This document shows positions 52,601 to 59,656 of a stretch of DNA of 64,000 nucleotides, piece by piece. How positions within the stretch are numbered: position 1 is the first letter of the stretch; every line of letters starts with the position of its first letter. The translations under genes were made by a program, and so were the position numbers. The DNA comes from Paucibacter aquatile (GTDB taxonomy: Bacteria > Pseudomonadota > Gammaproteobacteria > Burkholderiales > Burkholderiaceae_C), in NCBI RefSeq assembly GCF_002885975.1, contig NZ_POSP01000003.1, forward strand, positions 310,001-374,000, written 5' to 3'. Under the pieces are notes generated by a model. It worked only from the letters and a program-made list of their open reading frames with translations. It searched no databases and was not told the DNA's origin.

Positions 52601-55600
52601 AGCTCATCGGCATACAACAGCTCGGCAGAACCATCGCCGTCAAAGTCGAACACGGTAGAGCCAGTGAACTGCGAGGAATAGTCCTGCGAAGTCCTCGACC
52701 AAATGACGCTGCCGTCCTTTCGAAACGTGGTGTACGCGCTAGCCCCTGCGACACCAATATCCGGCACACCGTCACCGTCAACATCAGCAATCGTCGCGGG
52801 CCCACCCCACCCCCCTCCGGGGAGGGGGACCGTCCAACGCACCGAGCCGTTACGATTCAAAAGTGAAACTTTGCCTCCTCCGACCACCGCAATTGAGGGT
52901 ATCGCGTTTCCGTCGAAATCAGCCAGAGCCGCGAATCCATCACCCATTCGCCACAGAAGTTCACCTTGGGCAGTGAAGGCCGAACTGCCAAGAATCAAGT
53001 TCTGCTGGCCAACACCCATGAGATCGGCCGCAATCGGGAATGCAACTCGAATTTCTGAAGTTTCCAAACTTATTCCCGGAGCCTGCCACTTCAACTCGCC
53101 TTGTGCAGAAAACACTGAACTACCGAACAGGATCTCGGGCGAGCCATCACCGTCAAGATCCGCCACATTGGCTCCGCCCGAGGGCGGATACCCGTCCGCA
53201 GGACCAACTGGCTGGGATGTCCACCAGCGGCTTCCATCGTTGCGATAGACCGAAACGCGATAGTCCTGCGAGGCCCCGATGATCTCTGGACGGCCATCCC
53301 CATCTAGATCGGCAAGAACGAGATTGCCCACCGCCGAGATCGGCCTTTCACTGTCTTTGATGCTGAGCTGGTCGACACCCGTATGCCCATCCACGACGCG
53401 AATGACACCATCACCTCGCCAGGTGTCCCCGGCACGATTGAAAGAGGTGAATGCCACCGAGACATGGTCCGAGGCATCGATCTTGCCGTCGCCATTGGTG
53501 TCCAGGATGCGACCCGCGACCGGCGCCATCATGACTTGGTTGTAGTCGGGGTAGATCGACGTGGCGCCATCCCAATGCCACTTCAACAAAGGATTGAAGC
53601 TACCGATCGCCGGACGCAATTCCGCGGCCTGGGCCGTGGACTTCATATTGTTGCTGCGCCGGACTTCGGGAACTTGTAGGTCGGGGTCGATCAGCACATG
53701 AATCGGCGCGTCCCTGAAGGGCAACTGACCGGCAACAGAGACTTCGATTTCGGTGGCCGTGCCAGCCGCCAGGCCCGCAGCCAATTCGCTGCGTCCCAGT
53801 ACGGTGTCCAGCTCCTTGTCGTAGTGCCCATTGCCGTTGCGGTCATGGAAGGCAAGCAGTCCTACCCTTTCCGGGCTGCCGGCACGGCCCATACTGCTGA
53901 TCTGCACGCGCAGGCTGCCCGTCAGGGCCAGGGTCTGCACCTCGGTCACGGCCGTGTGCCGCTGCACCCGAATCACGGCCAAGTCACTCAGTTCAGCGTC
54001 CGAGCCCTGGCGCCGCAATCGCAGCTGACCCAGATCCTGGCTGCGCAAAGGTGTCACCCAATAGCTCAGACTCACCGGGTCAAAGCCAGGAGGGCTGAGC
54101 TCCAGCTGAACGGTCGCCTCTTTCAAACCCTTGACCGTGAATCGGCCGTTGACGTCGGTCAGGACCTGGCGAGGGCTCTGCCCTAAGGGACTGACAACAA
54201 CACTCAGGCCAGGCAGCGGCCGGTCCGTTGCAGCGTCGATCACCTGAAAGGACATCCCGGCGCTGTTGGCATCGGGCGGCGAGCTGCCAGTTTCATACAA
54301 AGGGGGCGAGAACTCGATCGCCGCGCCCGCCGTGCAGGCGAAGCCAAGGCCGGCGGTCACGGTGTCATGACCTTGTGCTTCCACGGACACTGAAGCCAGG
54401 CCACTGCTCAAGCCATGGATCTGGTAGCTGCCATTTGAGTCACTGATTGCCTGCTGATTGCTGGCTCCCGAGATGCGAACGCTTGCCCCTTGCACAGGTG
54501 TTCCGTCACGGAAACGAAGCAGCTTGCCAAACAAGCGGCAGCTCTGTGCGCCTGAACCCGGGACCGAAGCGATCGGCGACAAGCTGGGCGAAAACAGCGC
54601 TTCGCCATGGGCCTGCACGGCCATGGATGCCGAAGCACTGGCATAGCCGTCCAGGCTCACGGTCACCACCTGGGAGCCTGCCTGCAGCCCCGCGATGAGG
54701 TAGCGCCCCGCCGAGTCACTGCTGGCCTCGAGAGTAGATCCTGCCACTTGGATCTTGGCCCCAGCCAATGGCAGGGAGGTGACAGCATCAAACACCGTGC
54801 CGCGAACGATGGCCGCTCGGCTCTTGCGCATCTGCAGACCACCGAGCTCAATCGGCCTGAGTGCATCGATCTTGACGGTGGCCAGCACATCGTCATAGCC
54901 AGCGAAGCTGAGGCGAAGCAGCAGACTGGTCTGTTGCAAGCCCTCGATGGAAACCCGGCCATCCGCGCCACTCAGGCTGTTCAACGGGGCCTGATCTTGC
55001 GGTCGGGCTTGCACGGCCACCCCCGCCAGGGGCAGGCCAGTGTCAAAGTCACGCACCGAAAAGGTCACGCTGGCCAGATTGGAGCCCGGGGGTGCCGTGC
55101 CGCTGAGGTGCAAGCTCGGCGACAGCTCGAAGCCCGGTGCGCCAGCACAGGCCAAGGTGGCGGTGGCGGTGGCCGGATCGAATCCAGCTCGACTGACCTG
55201 TACGGTCGTCAGGCCAGACACCAGCTGCGGAATCAGATAGTTGCCAGCGGTATCGCTGCTCGTTGATTTGTTGTTGGCGCCGCTCAAGCGAATCAGCGCC
55301 CCGGCCAAGGGTGCAGCATCCGAAGCGCGAGTGACCCTACCGAACATCCGGCAGCCCATGGCCTCCGAACCCGAGCTCGCAGTCGAAGGCCTCAGCTGGG
55401 GCGAGAACAGATGGGCGCCTCCTGCCATGGTGTTCAAACTCGCCGCCGTGCTGATGTAGCCCTGCTTGCTGACCACAAGAGTCAGGTTGCCACGAGCCAT
55501 TGAATCAAACTTGTACTGCCCTCCCGCATCACTGACGGTCGAAGCAGAACCATCTGCCCAGGCAATCGAGGCCCCGGCGATCGGTGTCAAGGTGCTGGCG

Positions 55601-56775
55601 TCCACCACTGTTCCGCTGAGGCTTGTCGACTCCGAGTCACCCGCCTTCTTGCGCGCCAGTCGCAGAGCGCCCAGGTTTGAGACTTGGCCCGGTAGCAGTT
55701 GCAGCTGCACCGACACATCGGCATAGGCATCGTGGCTGATCAGCAAGTCATAGCTGCCGCTCGCGAGCTCGCGGATCTCAATATGTCCGCGTGGATCACT
55801 GCTGCTGGACGCAGGCACCGTTCCAAGCAGACGAATCCGCGCACCGGAGACAGCGGCATTCGATTCAGAGTCCACCAGCTGAAGCTTGAGAACGGACTGG
55901 CTCGGATTGAAAGGGGCTTGCTTGGACAGCGACAAGGCCTGAATCGCGAGCGCCGTGGCGAAAGGATCTTGCCCCCAGCTGCCATCGATTGCCTGCCCGG
56001 CCAGCAAACGTGTCCGAGCCATGTCCTGAACTGCCGGGGCCGTACTGAAGTCATGGACAGCCAGGTAAACCCATGCATTCAGCCAGTCAGCCGTGCTCCA
56101 CACACCCTCCGGGCTCCGTTGCGCCAGCAAATAGCTCGCGGCCTTGGCCGCAGCCACCGCAGCCTGCGGCTTGACAGAGGCCCACTCGCGCAGGCCCAGC
56201 AGCGATGCTGCCGTCAGGTAGATCGGTGAAAGCGGTGGGCTGTTCCAAGAGCCGTCAGCAGCTTGGTTGGAGAGCAAATAGGCCAGCGCCTTCGTCGCTT
56301 CGTCGTCGAGCGCCCGTGGCAAGGTGCGCAAGGTGAACGCACTGTCCAGCATGGAGGACTGCGAGTCTGCATGGGCCGCAAAACCTCCATCTGCCCCTTG
56401 TCGCTGCCGCAGCGATTGCAGCCACGGGCCAGCGCTCGCCCCCCCGAACACCCAGGTGCTGCGGGCCACGTCCTCGGTGAGTCCCGAAGCGGTTCCACGC
56501 GAAAGCGCATTCAGGACCGACTCCGGTGGAGCCAGTCCTTGAGCGCGAAATGCCAGCGCCAACTCAGCTTGAGCCTGGTGGACTGTCGAGCGGGCTTCGC
56601 TCTGAAAGCTGCCGTCCGGCTTGAGCTGGGCCTGCAACCAGGCTTGCGCTTTCTGGATGGACAGGTCGACGGCATCCGCCGCCAAGGCCTCACTCAAACC
56701 AAGAACCAGCAGCACGAGCACGAGCCATAGGCTCCGCAACGCGTGGAACGTCCTTCTCTGCCCTTGAGACCGCAT
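49597..56775 (-). CDS. Giant secreted multidomain protein (alpha-toroid, carboxypeptidase-regulatory repeats, FG-GAP, CARDB)
   Basis: 2392 residues from ATG 56775, chosen because GGGAGGG sits seven bases before; a GTG 12 codons earlier also exists. Signal peptide 1-33 (SLWLVLVLLVLGLSEALAA). Residues ~37-300: alpha/alpha-toroid repeats of the prenyltransferase/terpene-cyclase type (KAQAWLQAQLKPDGSF, YLLSNQAADGSWNSPPLSP). ~310-990: seven or more carboxypeptidase-regulatory-like beta domains (GTVVDASTLTPIAGASI, GRVTRASDAAPLAGALIRLS). ~1000-1110: CARDB-like. ~1130-1450: FG-GAP/VCBS propeller with repeated Ca-type loops (ADLDGDGRPEI, ADLDGDGSPEI, ADVDGDGVPDI, FDFDGDGSAEL). Then further CARDB and macroglobulin-like domains (SSDKPSYGPEDTVLLSARAG). 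The C-terminal ~400 residues are unassigned. No thioester GCGEQ. An extracellular binding or scaffold role is likely; nothing enzymatic is visible. Confidence 0.78.
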   Translation of the reverse strand: MRSQGQRRTFHALRSLWLVLVLLVLGLSEALAADAVDLSIQKAQAWLQAQLKPDGSFQSEARSTVHQAQAELALAFRAQGLAPPESVLNALSRGTASGLTEDVARSTWVFGGASAGPWLQSLRQRQGADGGFAAHADSQSSMLDSAFTLRTLPRALDDEATKALAYLLSNQAADGSWNSPPLSPIYLTAASLLGLREWASVKPQAAVAAAKAASYLLAQRSPEGVWSTADWLNAWVYLAVHDFSTAPAVQDMARTRLLAGQAIDGSWGQDPFATALAIQALSLSKQAPFNPSQSVLKLQLVDSESNAAVSGARIRLLGTVPASSSSDPRGHIEIRELASGSYDLLISHDAYADVSVQLQLLPGQVSNLGALRLARKKAGDSESTSLSGTVVDASTLTPIAGASIAWADGSASTVSDAGGQYKFDSMARGNLTLVVSKQGYISTAASLNTMAGGAHLFSPQLRPSTASSGSEAMGCRMFGRVTRASDAAPLAGALIRLSGANNKSTSSDTAGNYLIPQLVSGLTTVQVSRAGFDPATATATLACAGAPGFELSPSLHLSGTAPPGSNLASVTFSVRDFDTGLPLAGVAVQARPQDQAPLNSLSGADGRVSIEGLQQTSLLLRLSFAGYDDVLATVKIDALRPIELGGLQMRKSRAAIVRGTVFDAVTSLPLAGAKIQVAGSTLEASSDSAGRYLIAGLQAGSQVVTVSLDGYASASASMAVQAHGEALFSPSLSPIASVPGSGAQSCRLFGKLLRFRDGTPVQGASVRISGASNQQAISDSNGSYQIHGLSSGLASVSVEAQGHDTVTAGLGFACTAGAAIEFSPPLYETGSSPPDANSAGMSFQVIDAATDRPLPGLSVVVSPLGQSPRQVLTDVNGRFTVKGLKEATVQLELSPPGFDPVSLSYWVTPLRSQDLGQLRLRRQGSDAELSDLAVIRVQRHTAVTEVQTLALTGSLRVQISSMGRAGSPERVGLLAFHDRNGNGHYDKELDTVLGRSELAAGLAAGTATEIEVSVAGQLPFRDAPIHVLIDPDLQVPEVRRSNNMKSTAQAAELRPAIGSFNPLLKWHWDGATSIYPDYNQVMMAPVAGRILDTNGDGKIDASDHVSVAFTSFNRAGDTWRGDGVIRVVDGHTGVDQLSIKDSERPISAVGNLVLADLDGDGRPEIIGASQDYRVSVYRNDGSRWWTSQPVGPADGYPPSGGANVADLDGDGSPEILFGSSVFSAQGELKWQAPGISLETSEIRVAFPIAADLMGVGQQNLILGSSAFTAQGELLWRMGDGFAALADFDGNAIPSIAVVGGGKVSLLNRNGSVRWTVPLPGGGWGGPATIADVDGDGVPDIGVAGASAYTTFRKDGSVIWSRTSQDYSSQFTGSTVFDFDGDGSAELLYADELHLRAFKGSTGQVLWEIPNSSGTAHEYPLVLDIDADSHADLLVVSNDYYRPANATELMHGVRAFQDRGNSWVNTRQLWNQHAYSITNVNDDLSIPALPRSSWTAHNSFRANKRLDGAATEVPDLTGSYLRVDDRGAAGTSSLTVRVGNGGALSAPAGVAVAVFALGESNPRLLGVGRTSQALDSGQFEDLQLVLPGALSTVERLRVVVDDDGQGHQCCSDFDRSNNEVSVSLPGLTNAMTLSLSSDKPSYGPEDTVLLSARAGNTGSFAKRARVRASILTQDGTLVANLPLSELAEVPVQDGRSFELAWSVADAQPGGYRARAELQDSTGRVLDRAELEFSVQASPVSSLNALLRSDKRRYARGELIQLRSRVSNASTHTDWQGLIVQTEVRKSGVAQWQRSETVAQLGVRTQREFSYALTDVALPVGEHEAWLRVSDSSGLELASSTVKLTVLDVAQTGVGLSGQLQLQTEPVELGSSIALALTAFNREASPLVDLPLKLRLVDPANGSLRAEFGFTAQLAAQGSHASSIDWLSSGEPGKLLAVLSASINGREQLLDQRGLELVPPQVRLNFAQTLSSWQKVLVLSACRRAVDDVLGQCGAKPLPAEDAAALVRCDSQRNTALARYLEAQGLEHKITSTALEFSRELRSGLFSNYWVNEGAGGLREPLPSELKAALARGQGLVLEGLRLSTPQSLHACAGVSVQGAFANPTQTLTFAEQLFPAGVFTVSSQTVPLKAGPAAVVQARLGNADGVVSAQSTGGKTLALGFDWQATLLSQQADARWPGVLKKAFQHLRPAAPERASHLAGEVIQLSSVLRNELAPLKAQLLMTLPEGIQWLQSSQSPALELVNGRQRLRWQLDLAAQSEQTVDTRLRVLPGRSVLDVESEILVQKNGQYQPYQSKTLRIQVTELVDLIQEIKSGLTESGTPEPEQQALRQQVQTQLLRIEALLGASQYSSALTAALYVQARLPGLAASAGVTDSMARLVGAIAWLQHSAQETP

Positions 56776-57129
56776 CTCGAACCCTCCCTGCAGCACCGAT
56801 TCATCAAGCACGAACCAGGTACTGGTACCCCATTGGTATTGATTTGATTCTTATGGGGCGGATGCTGCCAGAAGCTCCGAGGTCGCAATATGTAAGGTCT
56901 TACAGCTTGCGCGGGTCAAGTCTGTATGTTGATGGCAAGCGATTGCGCCAATACCCTTGCCAGTCCAGCGCAATGGCTACCGAGAGTTGGCATGGATGTC
57001 CGCACCTCGCCAAGAGACCGTGAAATCCGAAGGCCTCTTGAGAACCAATTCGTGTGCGCCCAAGGCGCTGAGCATGGCCGGCTCGGGCCGGGCCGCTCAG
57101 GGATGTCGGGCCGCTGCCCTACTTTTGCC
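56776..57129. other. Intergenic region, giant gene promoter side
   Basis: 354 bases between the giant gene and the CNNM/CBS gene. The part 56776-56930 is AT-richer and holds the promoter/operator candidate. The part 56930-57129 shows no coding frame with plausible composition, no hairpin with a T-run and no RNA gene that I recognise. Confidence 0.5.
56890..56919 (-). promoter_or_regulatory. Promoter with overlapping palindromic operator for the giant gene
   Basis: Minus strand: TTGACC (56919-56914), 18-base spacer, TTACAT (56895-56890). The perfect palindrome TGTAAG-GT-CTTACA (56891-56904) covers the -10 box and the spacer. A repressor bound there would block polymerase. The transcript would have about 110 bases of leader. 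Confidence 0.5.
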
Positions 57130-58434
57130 TCAACCTGCCTCAGCCAGCGGCGCCGGCGGCACGCGGGCGATCATGACCTGGTCGACGCGGTGGCTGTCTA
57201 CATCGACCACCTCGAAGCGCCAGCCGGCCCAGAGCACCTGGTCGGTGCGCTTGGGGATGCGTCGCAGCATCACCATCAGGAAACCGGCCAAGGTGTCGTA
57301 CTGGCCGGCATGGGGCAGGATGTCCAGCTCCAGCGCACGTTGCACCTCGGTGATGGGGGTGATGCCGTCGGCCAGGAAGGAGCCGTCCTCGCGGCGCACG
57401 ATCTGCTCCTCGTCGTAGGAGGTGACCAGGCTGCCCATGACCGTGCTCATCACATCGTTGAGCGTGATCACGCCCACCACCAGGCTGTATTCGTTGACGA
57501 TGACGGCAAAGTCCTCGTGCTTTTCGCGGAACTGCATCAGCACCTCGGACAGGGTCAGGCGGTCCGGCACGATCAGCACCTTCTTGACCAGGCCTTCCGC
57601 GCGCAGGGCGATGGGCTCGTCGCGCAGCACGCGCTGGAACAGATCGGTGGCGTCCACATAGCCCACCACCTGGTCGATCTCGCTCTCGCAGACCAGATAG
57701 GTCGAGTGCGGATCGTCGGCGATGCGGTTGCGGATCAGGGTGTCATCGTCGTTGATCGAGAAGAACACCACCCGCTCGCGCGTGGTCATGGCGCTCTCGA
57801 CCGTGCGGGTGTCCAGCTCGAACACGTTCTCGATCACCTGCTGCTCGGCGTCCGCCACCACACCGGCCTGGTTGCCGGCCTCGGCCAGGGCCAGGATGTC
57901 GGCATGGGTGATGCTGTTGTCGCGCGCGGCCGGCAGGCCCATCACGCGGATCAGGCCCTCGGTCAGCACGCTGAAGACCCAGGCCAGGGGCTTGAACAAG
58001 GCCACCAGCCACTGCATGGGGCCGATCACCGCCACCGCCATGCGCTCGGGCTCATTCATGGACAGGCGCTTGGGCACCAGATCGGCCAGCACGATGAAGA
58101 GCGAGGTGATGGACGCAAACGAGAGGCCAAAGCCCAGGGTCTGGGCCAGCTCGGGCGCCACCAGATAGCCCAGCATGGCGGCGAAATGCGGGGTCAAGGC
58201 CCCTTCACCGACGATGCCGCCGAGGATGGCCACGGTGTTGATGCCGATCTGCACCACCGTGAAGTAATGGCCCGGCTGCTCCTGCACCGCCAGCACCTGC
58301 TCCGCACGCCCATCGCCCTCATCGGCCAGCTGGCGCAGCTTCATCCGCCGCGAGGCGGCGAGCGCCATTTCGGCCACTGAGAAAAAAGCGCTGGCGGCGA
58401 TCAGGGCGGCGATGAAGAGCAGGTTGCTGAGCAA
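57130..58434 (-). CDS. CNNM/DUF21-CBS-CorC_HlyC membrane protein (YtfL/PaeA-like)
   Basis: 434 residues with a TTG start (MLSNLLFIAALIAASAFFSVAEMALAASRR, collinear with the beginning of E. coli YtfL). Four membrane segments of the DUF21 domain in the first ~190 residues (SAFFSVAEMALAA, SLFIVLADLVPKRLS). A tandem CBS pair follows at ~205-335 (SAMTTRERVVFFS, VVGVITLNDVMS), then the CorC_HlyC domain at the end. Related proteins transport or sense Mg2+ or export cadaverine/putrescine. The substrate here is not evident. It is 60 bases downstream of the zipA-like gene. Confidence 0.88.
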   Translation of the reverse strand: MLSNLLFIAALIAASAFFSVAEMALAASRRMKLRQLADEGDGRAEQVLAVQEQPGHYFTVVQIGINTVAILGGIVGEGALTPHFAAMLGYLVAPELAQTLGFGLSFASITSLFIVLADLVPKRLSMNEPERMAVAVIGPMQWLVALFKPLAWVFSVLTEGLIRVMGLPAARDNSITHADILALAEAGNQAGVVADAEQQVIENVFELDTRTVESAMTTRERVVFFSINDDDTLIRNRIADDPHSTYLVCESEIDQVVGYVDATDLFQRVLRDEPIALRAEGLVKKVLIVPDRLTLSEVLMQFREKHEDFAVIVNEYSLVVGVITLNDVMSTVMGSLVTSYDEEQIVRREDGSFLADGITPITEVQRALELDILPHAGQYDTLAGFLMVMLRRIPKRTDQVLWAGWRFEVVDVDSHRVDQVMIARVPPAPLAEAG

Positions 58435-58494
58435 ATTGGGATCCTTGGGTCGGGGTTGGCGATGGGCGGCGCTGGGCCGCGTTGCGTTCGAAGC

Positions 58495-59550
58495 CTAGCT
58501 GAACAGACGGCGCGCCGCCAGCGTTCCAGCTGCCAGATCACGCGAAGCCAGGGCACGGTACAAAGTGCTGAGCTCCTGGCCGATGCTGGCGAAGGCGTGC
58601 AGATTGAGGATGTGGCCGCGGTCATCGCAGACATCGGCCTCGATGTCGCGGGCCAGGCCGCGTGCAGCTTCCTGCCAGCTGGCGAAGGGTTCCAGCGCTT
58701 CCGGCGTCTGCGGCACATCGAGCGACAGGGCCAGGTCGCGCAGCGAGGACTGCTGCGGATCTTCGGCCAGCGCAGCCTGGGAATCAAAGCTCAGCGAGAG
58801 GATGGGCGGCGCGCCCTCTTCCGCCGCCGGCAGCACCAGGCGCCCGGGCATGGCGCCCGGCACAAAGCCGTGGCGCAAGGCCATCTGCTGCACATAACCG
58901 AGGGTCCAGGCGGCATTGCGGGCGCGCAGGACCACGGCCAGCTGGGCATCATGGGCGCTGGCAAACTGGTCCAGCTCGCGCGCGCGGCTGACCACATCGA
59001 GCATGTCGGGGAACTGCACAAAGGCCCCAATGCCATCGGCAAAACCCTGGACCTTCTGCACAAACTCCGAATACTCGATCTCGTTCATCGCGCCGTTGCG
59101 GTTGGCCATCTGCACGCCGGCCTGGAACTCGCCGTAGCGCTGGCCGGCCAGGGGCAGCTCCCACTCGCCGCTTTCGGCGTTCAAGCCCTCGATGTGAAAG
59201 GGCTTGGTGCCCGCGCGGCGGCTGCCCGGCAGGTGGGAGGTGGCCATCTCGCCGCTGATGGGTGCGTCCAGGGTGATGGTGGCGATGGCGTCGATCAAGG
59301 CATCGATGCGGGCCGAGGGCTTGCGCGGCGGGCGGCTGACGGTCGGCAAGGCCTCATCCAGGCCCGCCCCCGAGGGCTCGGCCGCGGCGGCGCCGTCCAG
59401 GCCAGGCTCCTGGCGCTGGCCGTCCATGACCGGCTCTTTCTGCGGCTCGGCGCGGCGTGGGCCGGCCTTGCGGGCGCTCCAGGCGCCGTGGCCCACCACA
59501 CCGGCCAGCACCAGGCCGCCGAGGATGGCCAGCATTTCGGTCAGGCTCAT
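58495..59550 (-). CDS. zipA: ZipA-like FtsZ-binding cell division protein
   Basis: 351 residues. One N-terminal membrane helix (LTEMLAILGGLVLAGVVGHG), a charged Pro/Ala/Glu linker, and a C-terminal domain of ~240 residues corresponding to the ZipA FtsZ-binding domain (PFHIEGLNAESGEWE, YGEFQAGVQMANRNGAMNEI, EYSEFVQKVQGFADGIGAFV, FPDMLDVVSRARELDQFA). It tethers FtsZ filaments to the membrane. Directly downstream of smc (106-base gap), the usual order in Burkholderiales. Confidence 0.82.
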   Translation of the reverse strand: MSLTEMLAILGGLVLAGVVGHGAWSARKAGPRRAEPQKEPVMDGQRQEPGLDGAAAAEPSGAGLDEALPTVSRPPRKPSARIDALIDAIATITLDAPISGEMATSHLPGSRRAGTKPFHIEGLNAESGEWELPLAGQRYGEFQAGVQMANRNGAMNEIEYSEFVQKVQGFADGIGAFVQFPDMLDVVSRARELDQFASAHDAQLAVVLRARNAAWTLGYVQQMALRHGFVPGAMPGRLVLPAAEEGAPPILSLSFDSQAALAEDPQQSSLRDLALSLDVPQTPEALEPFASWQEAARGLARDIEADVCDDRGHILNLHAFASIGQELSTLYRALASRDLAAGTLAARRLFS

Positions 59551-59656
59551 GCGCAGGCTCCCCGCTCAGCGCGCCAGCCCGCAAGCTGCGCCCGCATCCA
59601 GTTCTTCGTCACAGTTGTCGCTTTCTGCTGCTGCATCTTCTCGCTGCTCATCCTCT

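Noticed and set aside
52700..53400. Separate calcium-binding protein in the FG-GAP region
   Set aside because: The DGDG loops are in frame with the giant gene without stop codons, so they belong to its propeller domain.
42180..57000. Rhs or CdiA element
   Set aside because: No YD repeats, no filamentous haemagglutinin repeats, no VENN or TPS domain; the similarity is only in the layout of constant stub plus variable tip.
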